64,000 nucleotides of DNA, from the NCBI GenBank assembly GCA_001695595.3, contig MBPM02000161.1, forward strand, positions 29,500-93,499, read 5' to 3'. This DNA is from Plasmopara viticola. Lineage: Eukaryota > Oomycota > Peronosporomycetes > Peronosporales > Peronosporaceae. The position numbers and the translations under genes are program-made. Shown one piece after another: positions 12,487-23,506 of this stretch. Numbering within the stretch: position 1 is the first letter of the stretch; each line of letters opens with the position of its first letter. The notes below the pieces were generated by a model. It did not search any database and was not told the DNA's origin. It saw only the letters and a program-made list of their open reading frames with translations.

Positions 12487-13973
12487 CTACTTGTTTTCCA
12501 AATAGCTGGACTCGTCTGCAGGCCACAATGCCCCCCACTGTGCTTTTCGTGACGCGCGATACACTTTGCGAACGGACTTTCCTTTGGTGACATTGCGACG
12601 CTCAAGTTTCCCCTTCATATAAACGAAACGTATGTGAAAGCACGTGAGTAACTAATATATCTCCAGCAATCAAAGCAATAAATTTCCTTACTTCTGGGGT
12701 GCACAGGTCAAGATGCACATGGCGAGTTGCAAGCAGAGGACTTCTCAGCATGCGCGCAAAGAGACTTTTCTTTTTGAAAATTGCATCTTCCTCGCTATTT
12801 TTGCACATTTTTTGCATAACCACATATGAGAACTTGGAGCCCTTTTGACCGTGCCAACGCTTAGTAGTAGCCTCACGAGGGCGATGCACTACAGGCGAGC
12901 GCTGCACAAAATGACACCACGTGCTCCCAGCAGCGGGACACTGTCACAATGACAAGAAACAACATTAGTATTGAGCAATCCAATCCGGAAGATTTAGTGT
13001 ACTTTACCTCGGATTGATGCGGACACGGCGCCACTATATGGACACTTTCTTGTCCGTTCTCATCTTCTGCAACCGAGTCGAGCACAAACTGACGCGCGGA
13101 TCGCACGGCGTGCGATCCCCATGGACTACCGCGGTCAACGAGCACCAGACATCCGTTCTCGCTCAGTAGCTCCCACAAAGCCGAAGTCGTCGCAACACAT
13201 TCAAAGTCGTTTGTTATGTCGGAGAGCACGTAGCTCACTGTGATAAGGTCAAACTTATTGCCAGCTTCGATATCCCTTGAGAGATCAGCGATACTACGAC
13301 GCACGCTAAGGCCCGGAAAGTCTTTGAGCAACACCTCAGCAGCATCTACCATGGACTGGCTGGGCTCAACCACCCGATACTGGTTAAGTGATTGACCATA
13401 AAACTTCTTGGCTACCCAGGACGCCGTACCAGGGCCTGAGCCAAAGTCCAGCATGGATTTAGGCTTAAAGTCGGGCAGCCGCTTCTGCAGCTCCAAAAAT
13501 ACAGCATGCGTGCAAGCATAAGTAGCCTCCATTTCAAAAGACAAAAACGTTAGCGTCTCAGCAGGACCGTAGGCAAAGGATGGGATCTGTTCGCTGCGGT
13601 TCATTGTCCAGCCTACTGGCGTCTTATGCATATTAAGTGGGAACTTGCGCGCGTTTTGACGACCACCCATATGCTTTGGGCGCAGCGTCTCAAGCTGCGA
13701 ATGAGTACGACTGCGTACGACGGAAGTGAGACGTTCCAAAAGCTCCATGGGCATTTCTACTCGCTGCGTCAGGTCATTCCGTGAAATTCGGTCAATGTCC
13801 GCCACAATTGATGGGTTTGGGAATTCGTTTGTGGACGCATGGCTGCTTGCTTTAGCTCGTCGAAATTGTCGAGCGCGGCGACTGGCAGCCGGTGAAGAGA
13901 AATTAGACGAAAACACTGAGGTTTTGACAGCCGGCACGACGCTTTTACATGCGCGTAGCATCACACGCGACAT
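12487..13973 (-). CDS. RSM22: RSM22/METTL17-type mitochondrial ribosome small-subunit assembly factor
   Basis: Three exons are inferred: 13973-13008, 12940-12692 and 12612-12487, giving 446 aa. The introns are 67 bp (13007-12941) and 79 bp (12691-12613), both GT-AG, and joining them keeps phase 0. The N-terminus (about 45 aa) is rich in Arg, Ser and Ala and looks like a mitochondrial presequence. A Rossmann methyltransferase fold follows, with the motif LDFGSGPGTASW at residues 175-186. Four Cys at 317, 323, 331 and 402 reproduce the CP-C-WCHF-LCTPEG pattern that binds a [4Fe-4S] cluster in yeast Rsm22 and human METTL17. The last exon supplies the basic C-terminus, ending in a YRASRKAQWG-LW block typical of the family. 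Known members bind the mitoribosomal small subunit during assembly. The start is the ATG at 13973-13971, since the codon before it is GTG. Confident on family; the exact intron ends rest on frame and motif continuity. Confidence 0.92.
12613..12691 (-). other. intron 2 of the RSM22-like gene
   Basis: The donor is GTAAGG and the acceptor TGAAG. It is 79 bp long and phase 0, placed between Glu and Gly of the CTPEG motif. Splicing restores that motif exactly and opens the final 41 codons. Confidence 0.85.
12941..13007 (-). other. intron 1 of the RSM22-like gene
   Basis: The donor is GTAAAG and the acceptor GACAG. It is 67 bp long and phase 0, falling between the first two cluster-ligand cysteines (317 and 323). 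Read-through yields an unrelated tail ending in an early stop, which shows the segment is not coding. Confidence 0.85.
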
Positions 13974-14177
13974 CACTTTTGTAATTTAATGGTGAAATAG
14001 AGGTTTGCAAAATTGCTCGAAGAAAAACCATGCAGTACATCTTTGAGGGTGTGTAGGGGTACTTTAGCCTGAGCGGACAACTAGTGGATGAGCGGACAGA
14101 AAAACCGGGTTTTCCTTTCTTCTTCATTTCAAATACGAGCGCGGGGATTTGTATTTTTGCCAGGCACAACGTGATAC

Positions 14178-14501
14178 TTTTCGGAAAAGGTTGGGGTGAC
14201 GCCCTCCTTCCAAGCGCGGGGGCTAAATGCTCGCGCGCTTCGGGCAGGTGCTCTCGGGCATCTGCAGGTCTCTAACGAGTCTCACCCTCGACGCGACGGT
14301 CTCCAGCACCAGGGCGCCACCTGGGCTCTTACCAGGTCAGAACTACACAAAATAATGGAAGACCCTTACGGCCTCGGTGCTGGCTGCACTGCCCGCCGAA
14401 CGAGACCCGACGTATGCGGACACCACTCTATGCCGTGGACTAGCCAGACTGAGCCTAGCACGTGCATAACTTGGCAACGCGATAACGTAATACAATACAA
14501 T
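14178..14501 (+). mobile_element. SINE-like retroposon, copy 1
   Basis: This 324-bp GC-rich unit is flanked by identical 12-bp direct repeats ACAACGTGATAC (14166-14177 and 14502-14513). It starts TTTCGGAAAAGG and ends in a short TACAA repeat, the layout expected of target-primed reverse transcription. Two further copies are present at 43075-43401 (inverted) and 50404-50726. All share the same 5' end, which favours a short full-length element over randomly truncated LINE ends. No clear tRNA, 5S or 7SL head or A/B box could be identified. The open frame across it (14196-14510) is shared by the copies but has no start context or domain, so I do not call it a gene. It sits about 200 bp upstream of the RSM22 start. 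Confidence 0.85.
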
Positions 14502-14513
14502 ACAACGTGATAC

Positions 14514-15240
14514 GGCCAACAACAAGTATGACGACTTTAAAAACCGCTGATGAAAACCGCGTTGTCATGGATGCGCTGAATTTTGAAGAGATTGCGAGTT
14601 ATTATGACCACGGTGACTCTTTCGAGATAGTGTTCAATTTGTGCCTCAGGCAATGATCTCGAGGTCGCGCTCGATGACGGCGACAAGAGCTGCCAACCCG
14701 AGCAAGGAGGCCGGTGTGACATCTGGTCCCAAGTGATCAATGCTGAAGTAAACACCGCTTCCGGCCCTTCGCTCCGTGTGCCACTGGCTTTGGAGGTCGG
14801 AAGATCTTAGACTGGGCGAGTCTGGAAGCAACTGCTTAATAGTGGTATGATTGCAAAAGAAACCAGTATAATCCGCTGTTGACATCAGCCCTCAAGGTCT
14901 TCAGATGCAATACGTGCTTTAAGACATTGCCGTGCTTAGCACTCTACCGGCGCCAATTGCTAGTGGAAGGTTTCGACGACGAATCACAGCTCAACCAGCT
15001 GTGAATGGCTCCTTCGACATGCGCCGAAATTTATCGACCCCTAAAATGCAGCTTTTCCACCAGGCGTGGGCTCGACAGCTCGTTTTGATCTGCGCACAAA
15101 ACTTTAACGCAAATGAAGTAGATCTTTAAGCGCCTCGGATGATCGGATTTAAGCAAAAGAGATTTGCTTAAACCTATTAATCTTGTCTGACTATTCTAGT
15201 TCCGATATAAGAAAACATTCCAGAAACTTTAGCAGATTTC
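14514..15240. other. 3' flank of the RPIA gene, no gene seen
   Basis: This is downstream of the RPIA stop and beyond SINE-like copy 1. Short frames on both strands (for example 14646-14885 on the - strand and 14932-15129 on the + strand) lack recognisable motifs. It probably contains the RPIA 3' UTR. Confidence 0.5.
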
Positions 15241-16020
15241 TTAGCTACGCGTCGTGAACGAGCCATCTATCTGTCCAAAAAAGGCTTTATCTGCCATACC
15301 ACAAAATAGACCAACCTCCACGACACCAGGCAGCAACTTGAGGCAATCGCACAGCGTCTTCGGGTCACTTATGACGCCAAACTTGATATCAAGTACAAAA
15401 TTGCCGTTGTCCGTGATCACAGGACCAGCCTTGGATTTAGCCATGCGAAGCACGGGCTTGCCATCGTAGTCCTGCTCAATCTTGTTCATAAGCGGCACAT
15501 AAGCCATGGGAATGACCTCGATGGGTACGCCTTGCGTCCACTTTTCGCCAAGCCACTTTGACTCCTTACGGTGGTCGGCGACCACTACGAACTTTTTGGC
15601 AGCAAAGGCTACGATCTTTTCCTGCAATTGACAACCACCGCCGCCCTTTATGCAATTAAGCTGCAGATCCACCTCGTCGGCTCCATCGATGGTCACGTCG
15701 ATCACTGGGCTCTCGTCCAAACTAGATATCGGAAGTTCATTTTCAGTAATAAGCTGTTTGGCTTGAAAGGATGTCGGAATGCACTTAATACCGGTAAGCT
15801 TCTTTCCCTTGACGAGCTCTCCAAGGCGCTCGGCGGCGTACACGACGGTTGAGCCACTGCCAACGCCTACCACAAAACCGCTCTTAACGTATTCGTCCAC
15901 AGCTTGGCGCGCAGCCTTAACAAAATAGCAGCAATGGGTAAGCGTGTGTCTATAGCTTTACAGCAAAATGGCTGGTCTTACGGTGCGCTTGGACTGCTCC
16001 AGAGGGCTCAGCATATTCAT
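15241..16020 (-). CDS. RPIA: ribose-5-phosphate isomerase A
   Basis: This enzyme interconverts ribose-5-phosphate and ribulose-5-phosphate in the non-oxidative pentose phosphate pathway, in the cytosol. Two exons are inferred: a 39-bp first exon (16020-15982, MNMLSPLEQSKRT) and 15915-15241, separated by a 66-bp GT-AG intron in phase 0, for 237 aa. The length is typical of RpiA. The phosphate-binding loop is GVGSGST (residues 30-36). The catalytic acidic motif is DGADE (90-94), and the KGGGG loop (103-107) is followed by the catalytic Glu at about 112. The end of exon 1 joins to AARQAVDEYVKSG, the standard family N-terminus, which supports the micro-exon. A second in-frame ATG two codons later (16014-16012) is an alternative start. 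No transit peptide is visible. Confidence 0.93.
15916..15981 (-). other. intron of the RPIA gene
   Basis: The donor is GTAAGA and the acceptor TTAAG. It is 66 bp long and phase 0, with an in-frame stop if retained. Removing it joins a 13-codon first exon to the family-conserved N-terminal helix. Confidence 0.8.
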
Positions 16021-19020
16021 ACAGTGTATTAGCGATGTTTGTAGGAAATACCATTGGTGATTAAACAAAACAAAAGCACGTACACGAAAAGACTTTTTTA
16101 TGCTAATACATAACGTTCTGGCGCTCTTGAGCCAAATCTGATTTTCGCTCACCGTTGACTGGCAGTCCTGTAGGACTGCAGTTCTTACTTATAATGGAGG
16201 CAAACCCGGGGGAGCCATCCTGCTTTTAATTCTAATGCAACACACTAGCCCACTTCAAGTTGTAGTCTGCGCTTATCTGACGTTGCGTTCACAAAACAGG
16301 AACTTTAATAGCGGCAATCTATAGCACTCTTATCAACTGTCGACTACTGGACGCGGTGCTGTTGATTGTGATTGTACTGTGGCTGTCATGCTGGACGTAG
16401 CGCTACTGTTGTACGTGACCCTGCGTTGTTTGTGGCTTTGTAACTGGGCTGTTATTCGACGCGCTATTGCTGGACGAGGCGCTGATGTTGGTTGTGCTAC
16501 TAAGCGAGGCGCGTTGTTTGTCGTTGTGCAATGTGGCTGGTATTTTCGTGTTGTTTCACTAAGACTGAAGCTTTTCTTTACTCGTGCAGATACATTAACT
16601 AATTTTTGAAGATTAAGTTTGTGCTGCACCATTAAAGCGATGCTTTTTACTTTTTAATTTTTTTAAAAATGGCAAGTAGAATGCAGTCTACGTAGTTGCG
16701 AAAAGATTTGCAACTATTTCAAAGCATGAGGAAGTCCACATTGTGACGAAATTAACTTTATGTCGCGACTCACTAGCCATAGAAATAATAATAATCAACC
16801 TTTTCGTTCACGCTTGAACTTCGCATTGATAGAGCTGAGCATAGCATGTTCAGGTACAAATTGCGAATGGGGTGACCAGGATAATGCTTCGCTGTCACAT
16901 TAGGTAAAAGTTGGCTTTTAAATAGCAAAGATAGTAATCAGGTTTTCAGCCAGCAAACGATAGGGCATCCAGAATTAGTTTGGGCTACCGGTATCTGGCG
17001 AAAGCTTCTTTGAAGATGTAACAACGCTTATTAAATCTGGGGCTAAGTCTCAAACTGAAGTTGCTACTGCTGTCAATTGCCCGCTCCTTGAACAAATCTG
17101 TGTTGTCTCAGAAAAAGTAACGGCACCATGTCAAGCAGACAGCTGCTTGCGACTCGTGTGGTTCATAACGCACTTGTGGTTCGCAACGCACTTGTGGTTA
17201 TTTAAGAAGTGTTGTGTCGTAATTGGTGCAAGGGTTCGATGAGTCCAAGTCTAGCAATATCCGAATTGGTGTTGCCAATACTTGCTGCGGTTATATATAG
17301 AGTACGCCCAACTTGAAGTTGATGTGGTCGCCGGCAATATCAATGATGAATTTACCCACAAAGCCAACTTAGCCAACTTAGGCGAGAAACTTTTCATGTA
17401 CAGTGCCACCAACTGGAGCGTCGCAGCTGAGACTGAAAAAAAATTTACGCATAGGCTTGAGTTGTGGAGTCCCGCGGAGCAGACGGAAACAGTAGCGCGC
17501 TCAGCTACAGTCCAGCCTCAAGGTCAACCTTCAGCGCCGTCTTTATATCTTGGAGCAAACAGCACTAGTCTGATCAAATTGCCTCCGTATAGAACACGCT
17601 GTTGAAGCCCTAAGTTTGATTCGCCGAAAGGCGTCCAACGAATCGAAATAGATTTGGGCAGAATGCAAGTGCGATGGATGAAGCACCAGAATACCGTACA
17701 CCATTGTCTGTTCTCGAACTACAAGATGGGACATTCACAGAAGTAGCTCGCATACCTTTAGCTTCGGCGAAGGCACTGACAAATGCATTTACTGCGCGGT
17801 AGGTCATATAGCAAAGAACAATGCTCACGATGTTTTTTCAGATACTATGTAAGAAGACTTTTCTTACAATGCACGGAATAGCTTTACCCCTATTTCCAAT
17901 ATTAGAAGCAATTTACCTAAATCAGGAACTTTAGGCAACGATGAGCGATCCTATTCAAATTTCAAGAAAAAAAGATATCCTTAACTCGTTACAATATTGT
18001 ATTAGATTAACCAAAATATAAAACCCGATTTTTTGATGAATAGTGCCACGCTAACTTTGGCTAAGTTGTCATGCAAGCACAGCAGTTAAATTTTTAGCAT
18101 GATGTTCAACTCTGGAAAAAAAAAAATTTCACTTACTTAAACCGCACATAACTTGTACTCGTGTGGACGTATCTATTATCAAGACACTAACGTAAGCGCA
18201 TCATTATCAAAATCGGCATATTTTTCAAATGACCAACACGTCGAAACAAAATTCGGGACTATTTCCCCTGATTGCGCAATAAATTAATTTCTAGAAAAAC
18301 GTCTCCTGCTGCATTTAATGCTTTATGTGTTAGCGTACATAAAATTGTTTGAATGCAAAAATCTTAAAATTGTCGATGCATCGTTAGAATACTCTGTTGT
18401 TAAAATATTACTGTCTAGCGATCGAGTATCCAAGGATGGAAAATGTACATACAGATTTTTTGGATAAACGCTATACGGCCGTCATTTAAGGATGAAATGT
18501 GGTGATGACGAAAAATTCAATTCATAGCTCCAAATACATACAGATTCTACTAGAATTTTGCCCCAGCATACAATTCATTCTGAAGTATACATAATTCCAA
18601 GAACATTATTTTTTTGTCGACCAAGGAGTCTCGTCTGAGCTTTTAAGGCTGAAACGGCTACTCACATTCCACCAAATACGTCAGCAATTATAATTGCAAG
18701 TAATGATCAATTGTGCTGACCCTTTTTCAAGCGAAACGACATTATCCTGGACCAAATAGCAAGCGGATTTATCGTAAGCTACGCATTCATAATGACTCAG
18801 ATGGCACCATAATCCGACAGCTAAAGAAATTTAAAAACTCGCCTATTTATTCTTGCTATCGCCAAGCTCGAAGAATAACCAATGCGAATTGAGCTTTAAG
18901 AATTTCTATAATCAGACAGCAGACACTTTGACTCGCTATTAACAGACGTGAGCAATGGTGCATGAGGATGATGACATTTGTGGCAAAAAACATCCAATTT
19001 TTTAATTGAAAAATTGGTGA
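16021..19020. other. RPIA upstream region and gene-poor DNA
   Basis: The 5' flank of RPIA lies here, including a small perfect hairpin at 16162-16179 (8-bp arms, 2-nt loop). At 17158-17199 an 18-bp unit (GTGGTTC-AACGCACTT) is repeated twice plus a partial third copy. The frames at 16379-16609 and 17282-17605 have no recognisable domain and no splice-supported extension. The remainder is AT-rich and featureless. Confidence 0.5.
17158..17199 (+). repeat. 18-bp tandem repeat, 2.3 copies
   Basis: The units at 17158-17175 and 17176-17193 differ at a few bases (CATAACG versus CGCAACG), and a third copy is cut after GTGGTT. This is a local tandem duplication with no evident coding role. Confidence 0.85.
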
Positions 19021-19025
19021 CGGGT

Positions 19026-19215
19026 TGTAGTCTCTTGTGCTGTTCAAAGCAAATGCAGTAGTGTTTTACCGTTCCTCATGCTCATTCCTCCAGAGCGACT
19101 TTAAAGAAGCGGCAGTTCACTGCGGCTCATGCCACCAGTCGGTTCGCGTAGACCGAGGCTGGCCGTCCAAGGTAGCCATGTCTGGAATACTGGTATCTAC
19201 CCACATGCCTGCCAT
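19026..19215 (-). repeat. 3' LTR of the Gypsy element
   Basis: Homologous over its whole length with 23507-23696. The outer edge is TGTAGTC on the + strand, next to the CGGGT target repeat. The inner edge has diverged (the terminal CCACA of the partner is not intact), so 19215 is set by alignment. The chromodomain frame runs into this LTR and stops at 19117. Confidence 0.85.
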
Positions 19216-19480
19216 TGCCTCCCGTGAATCTTCTGATCCTTCGAGCCCAATCAATCCCACCAAAAGCTCCCATTCTTTAGCCAATCGATTGTACCGCCCG
19301 CTTTTGACGGCTCGAACACCCAGATTTGTACCTTGGAGAGACACCTGGTGCTTGAGTTCTTCAGTCACTTGTAGCATATCATCGGCATAGTGTTTTAGTC
19401 GAATCGCATGGACATCAAGTGTTTCCTCGGTAAGTAGGTGCTTGATCAGGAAACTAGTCGGTAGCTATTTGACAAACTGA
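19117..19480 (-). pseudogene. integrase C-terminal chromodomain-like tail
   Basis: After two stops the frame resumes with LDVHAIRLKHYADDMLQVTEELKHQ, typical of the link between integrase and chromodomain in oomycete Gypsy elements. It is followed by YNRLAKEWELLVGLIGLEGSEDS, matching the chromodomain core in which aromatic residues and an LV-W-GL segment recur. It ends inside the 3' LTR. Such tails are known to direct integration to particular chromatin. Confidence 0.7.
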
Positions 19481-19491
19481 AATGGTCCAAC

Positions 19492-20553
19492 TCATCGAAC
19501 CATAAGCTTCCCGCCTTGCATTCTGGGGTCCGCTCGTGACCATAGCACGAAATCTTTCACAGTGAACGTACACATCTGGCCCTTCTTTGATGCGCTTTGA
19601 ATCAGTCGGCGTCTCTCTTTCTCATCGGTCACATCTTGGTGTAGCGCCATCAAGCTCTGTCGTAGCAAATCCAGATCGGATGCATATTTCTTCACATCTT
19701 GTATCGCCACTCTGGTTGGGTCCTTTCTTCCACTTTGCATCACAATGACTCCAACCACCGGCTCTCGCTCCAACCCAGTGAATACCTCGACTGGCGCTTT
19801 CCCCGCCAAGGATTTCACAAGGGTTTGGTTCAAATTCGCTTGAATGACTGGAAGCAAATACTCCCAGTTGCGGGTATCAAGCTGATACTCGAGTAATAGT
19901 ACTCTTACAACCTGAAGAATATCTCGGTTGACTCTCTCGACCGTTTCATTCAGTGTTGGTGTGTACACCGGTACGAAGCGCTGTGTAGCACCTAGCCAAC
20001 TGCGTAGATCTTCCATCAGGGTGTTTCGGAAGTGAGATCCATTGTCGGACATCCATGTCTTCGGTAGTCCAAACCGCTTGTACCAATCAAGTACAGCCGT
20101 CGCTGCCAGTAGTCCATTCGCGCTTTCACAGCACTCGAGTTCACAATAGTGGGAGAGGTCATCTTTAAGCACCAGCATATACTTAGCCTTACTGTAACTC
20201 TCCCCCATGTATAGGAAATTCATATGCAGCAACTCATTCCTCTCAGTTGCAGTATGGGTCACGTTTCACGGTCGCTGTATGAGCATGCCTCCTTTGACAT
20301 GCTTGCAGAGCAAGCATTCAATGACAAACTTGTCCACATGCGCGCGCAAGCCATCCACAGCAAACTCTGCATCCACGATCGCGTACATCGCGTCTGCACC
20401 TCTGTGCACGCGAGGACCACAATGAGCCACAATTAGTATGCGCATCAAAAGGTTCATCGCACTGCCTGGGATCCATATCTTGCCACCCCTCATATAGAGG
20501 CCGCTTTCCACAAGTTCCACATTTTTGACTGGATGATTTTCCGCAGTCTGCAC
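19492..20553 (-). pseudogene. Gypsy integrase, interrupted
   Basis: The N-terminal zinc-binding HHCC region is visible (AHCGPRVHRG, then CLLCKH). A TGA at 20268-20266 separates it from the catalytic core. In the core, the first catalytic position reads LHMNFL, with Asn where the family has Asp. The second is SDNGSHF and the third lies in ETVERVNRD. Stops at 19494-19492 and shortly after cut it from the tail. Both the stops and the altered first residue argue against activity. Confidence 0.88.
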
Positions 20554-20556
20554 AAG

Positions 20557-22107
20557 TTAAATCTGTTGTTTATCAGGCCAAACGAATTTATCGTCCTGTA
20601 GCGGTCGCATCTGGAATAGCACTGTGACATCCTCTACTTGCGCGACACGAACGCGCACTTCTGCCGTATTGTTTGACTCGGTGGGTGCGGTCCACCTCGA
20701 CACAATGTCTACCCACCGATTCTTGGCTCCCTCAATGTGCTCGATGGAGTACCTTAGATTCGAAATCCTTAGTGCCCAACGGAGTAATTTGCCTCTTGTG
20801 TGTTTTTTCACATCTTCCTTTGGACAGAAGATTTGCACGAGGTTCGAGTGGTCGCAATACACTCTGTAACCCCCTTCTCTCTCCAAAACGTAGTCAAGCA
20901 TGACACATGCGCGAACTATCGGGTACGCCTCTTTCTCCACCACTGACCAATGGAGTTGCTCACCGCGAAATATACCCCCTTGGCATACTAAGAGCTCGTG
21001 ATCTTGGTCAGTCGTGTGACACTCGTCTTTCCAGTGGCGCACTTGAGTGACGATAATTGCCCAGCCGTAATCCGACGCATCGGTAAACAAACATACCATA
21101 GCAGTCTCTTCCGGAAAGTACTGTTTTGCCGATAGAGCAATAGTATTGAGTGTGCTGGTATATGACAACCGCTCTGAGTCAGACCACTGGAGCTGAACTG
21201 CGGCTGCCGATCGTCGCGTGCGGCTGCGGCTGGTCAGGGATTGGTTTAGCTTGGCTTGGATTATCTCTGTCACTCGAGCGTAATCAACAATACTCTCACG
21301 GATCCAATTGCAGGCGCAGAGGAAACGCTGCAGATCTGCCGCTTTCTTTGGTAGCGGCAGTGCGGTCAGTACCGAAAGGCGCTCAGGGTCATGACGAACG
21401 CCTCCCCCATCGAAGATCCGTCCACACCACTTCACTTCAAAGCACAAAAGAACACTCTTGGTCGCGTTGAGCTTCAGGTGGTGTTTCGCCGTGAGCTCAT
21501 AGAACTCAGTCAGATTGGCAAGGAACGCCTTTTTTGTAGCCCCGTACACAATAACGTCGTCGAGTCATACTAGAGCCCCTTCGTATAGAAGTACCTTGTA
21601 CACAGTCTGCATCTGATTTTGGAAGTGCAACGCGGAATCGGTTGCTCCTTGAGGGACTCGAAGCGGCGTGTAGACACCATCATGTGTCATAATGGAGAAA
21701 TATTCTCGGGATTCAGGGGCCAATTCCGTCTGCCAAAAACCCTTGAACATATCGAATTTCGCAAAATATTTTGCTCCCGCCACAAATTGTAAAACCGTTG
21801 AAAAATGCGGCATCGTCCCTGCAATGGGGATTGTAAGCTTGTTCACCTCAATGTAGTTGTTGGTGACTCTGAACCGGTCCTTGTTATCATGCTATCGGAC
21901 AGGTACTGTGTTCGAGGCCCAGTGACTCTGGCTATTCTTTTTCACAAACCCGTACTTGAGCAGCTGACCCACATGCTCCTCCAAAAACGCCATCTGCGCA
22001 GGCGAATAGCGGTGCGGCTTGCAGCGCACTGGCTTCGCGCCTTCAATGAGAGTCACCCGTAGCGGTTCCACCAGTGCCGGTTCATGTGGTCCCACTCGAT
22101 TTTCCAT
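20557..22107 (-). pseudogene. Gypsy reverse transcriptase and RNase H, interrupted by stops
   Basis: The order of motifs is normal: VRCKPHRYSPAQ at the start of RT, FAKFDMFKGFWQ in the palm (first catalytic Asp), RVPQGATDSALHFQN, then LDDVIVYG (catalytic LDD). RNase H follows with FTDASDYGWA and a DHSNL block. In-frame stops fall at 21894-21892 (TAG) and 21567-21565 (TGA, directly before the LDD motif), and a TAA ends this part at 20559-20557. The frame is otherwise preserved, so the damage is mainly by point mutation. Confidence 0.88.
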
Positions 22108-22168
22108 AATCCTTTGAACTGCTTGTGTGCTGCTATTAGGGAGTCTTTAAACTTCACTGAGTTCTTGA

Positions 22169-22594
22169 TTACACCAGCTGGTGGCCTCCTGCCGCTCTGA
22201 TCGATGTAGGCTTGTCAAGTGATTTGGTCACCACCTCCTTGCACCGCTCCTGCACGCTCTCGACAAGGGACGCGGGGATAACACTGCCGTCAGCCCCTGT
22301 GTCGGGACACATGGACACCACTAACATGCTGTTGATCAGTGCTGAGTATTCGTGATCAGACGAAACCTCCTCGGGTCGCTTCAGCGGGAACCCCTGGGTC
22401 TCCTCTGAGGCTTCACCGGCCTCCACTACAGCGTTCTCGTTCACAGCAACACGTTTCACATGACATGTACGCTTCTCTCGCTGGGCTTTCAAAGCTACTT
22501 CACTCTCTTCCGGTGTGACTACCGGGCAGCCACAAATCCAATGATCACCTTTGCATTGGAGACAACCATGAAGGGGTGCAGAGCTATGTCCCAC
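22169..22594 (-). pseudogene. Gypsy zinc knuckle and aspartic protease, broken
   Basis: A Cys/His cluster CLQCKGDHWICGCP resembling a nucleocapsid zinc knuckle is followed by a charged linker and then CPDTGADGSVIP, the DTGA active site of a retropepsin. The frame ends at a stop (22169) before reverse transcriptase begins, and its start is not joined to Gag. It lies in the expected place between Gag and reverse transcriptase. Confidence 0.75.
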
Positions 22595-22839
22595 CTCATG
22601 TCTGCGTGCTTTGCTGTCACGATCACTTGAAGCAGCTCCTCGTGCTGCCGGTGGAGTCCCAGTGCTCTATTTTCACTGAACCTGCGTAACTCGATTACCC
22701 CCTCTGTTGAGTGATAATCTCACGGATTTTAAAATCGGTAATAACGGTTCTTCTGGACGGTTCTTGTCCTCGAAATCTTTTGAAGAACAGCTGCTGCAGT
22801 TTGGCACGATCAAAAATCAACTGGTACAAAAGCTGGTCA

Positions 22840-23455
22840 CTAGTCCTGATGCTTTAGTATTTGAGCTGCTTCAACATTCCCTGAATCTCTTCCTTCCGCA
22901 TGGCATGAGGTTGTCAACAAAGATTTTGTTTCGCTCCTCCATTCGGTCTGGATAGTCTGTATCACCTGGCCGCCCCCGACCAAGGTTCTCTTGGAACTCG
23001 TTGTCCTCAATGATTCTCTCGAAAAACATGCAATACTTGGCAACACGATTCGGCGCATCCTCAATTGACAAATCCAAATTCAATTGCTTGCTGAACAGTA
23101 CCGACGGAGCGCTAATGTACGTGTTGTTAATCGTCTCACACCTATCCTTGACCTTTTCCATGATATCCTCATCTGAGATGTCTTGCTTGTCTTTCCCGAA
23201 CTCATATTGGGATAGAAAGTTCAACAGGTTTGGATCAATCGTGCTGCGGATACCCGCCACCACGTTCTCGAATGGCACATTTATCCACCTGCAGCGTTTC
23301 TTCACACGCTATTCATATTGCCAGCGCTCCCTTCGCCACTGTAGAAATGCGGCATGGCCCCATCTCTTCATCTTGGGCGGCGCAATATATTCGTATACTG
23401 GCTGCGAGACCGACATGTCCACGTCTTTTTCCGTCTCTAGTCGGATCCGTGACAT
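22840..23455 (-). pseudogene. Gypsy Gag, broken
   Basis: The frame begins at an ATG (23455-23453) about 50 bp inside the 5' LTR. It reads as a charged, mostly helical capsid-type protein including FLQWRRERW near the N-terminus, a typical Gypsy Gag feature. An in-frame TAG lies just before 23305, the frame then stays open to 22871, and the continuation is found in another frame, so a frameshift near 22900 is inferred. It is not expected to make a functional capsid. Confidence 0.7.
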
Positions 23456-23506
23456 CTTCGATGCGTGTCTACGCTTCTGCGAACTGCGCGCAACTAGAGT
23501 ATACTT

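Noticed and set aside
14196..14510. Open frame within the SINE-like unit, also seen in the other copies
   Set aside because: It is shared only because the copies are nearly identical. Copy 3 shifts frame through small deletions, and there is no domain or conserved start.
19077..19090. Oomycete initiator-like GCTCATTCC in the LTR
   Set aside because: It lies on the + strand, antisense to the element, and the paired LTR does not keep it. Probably chance.
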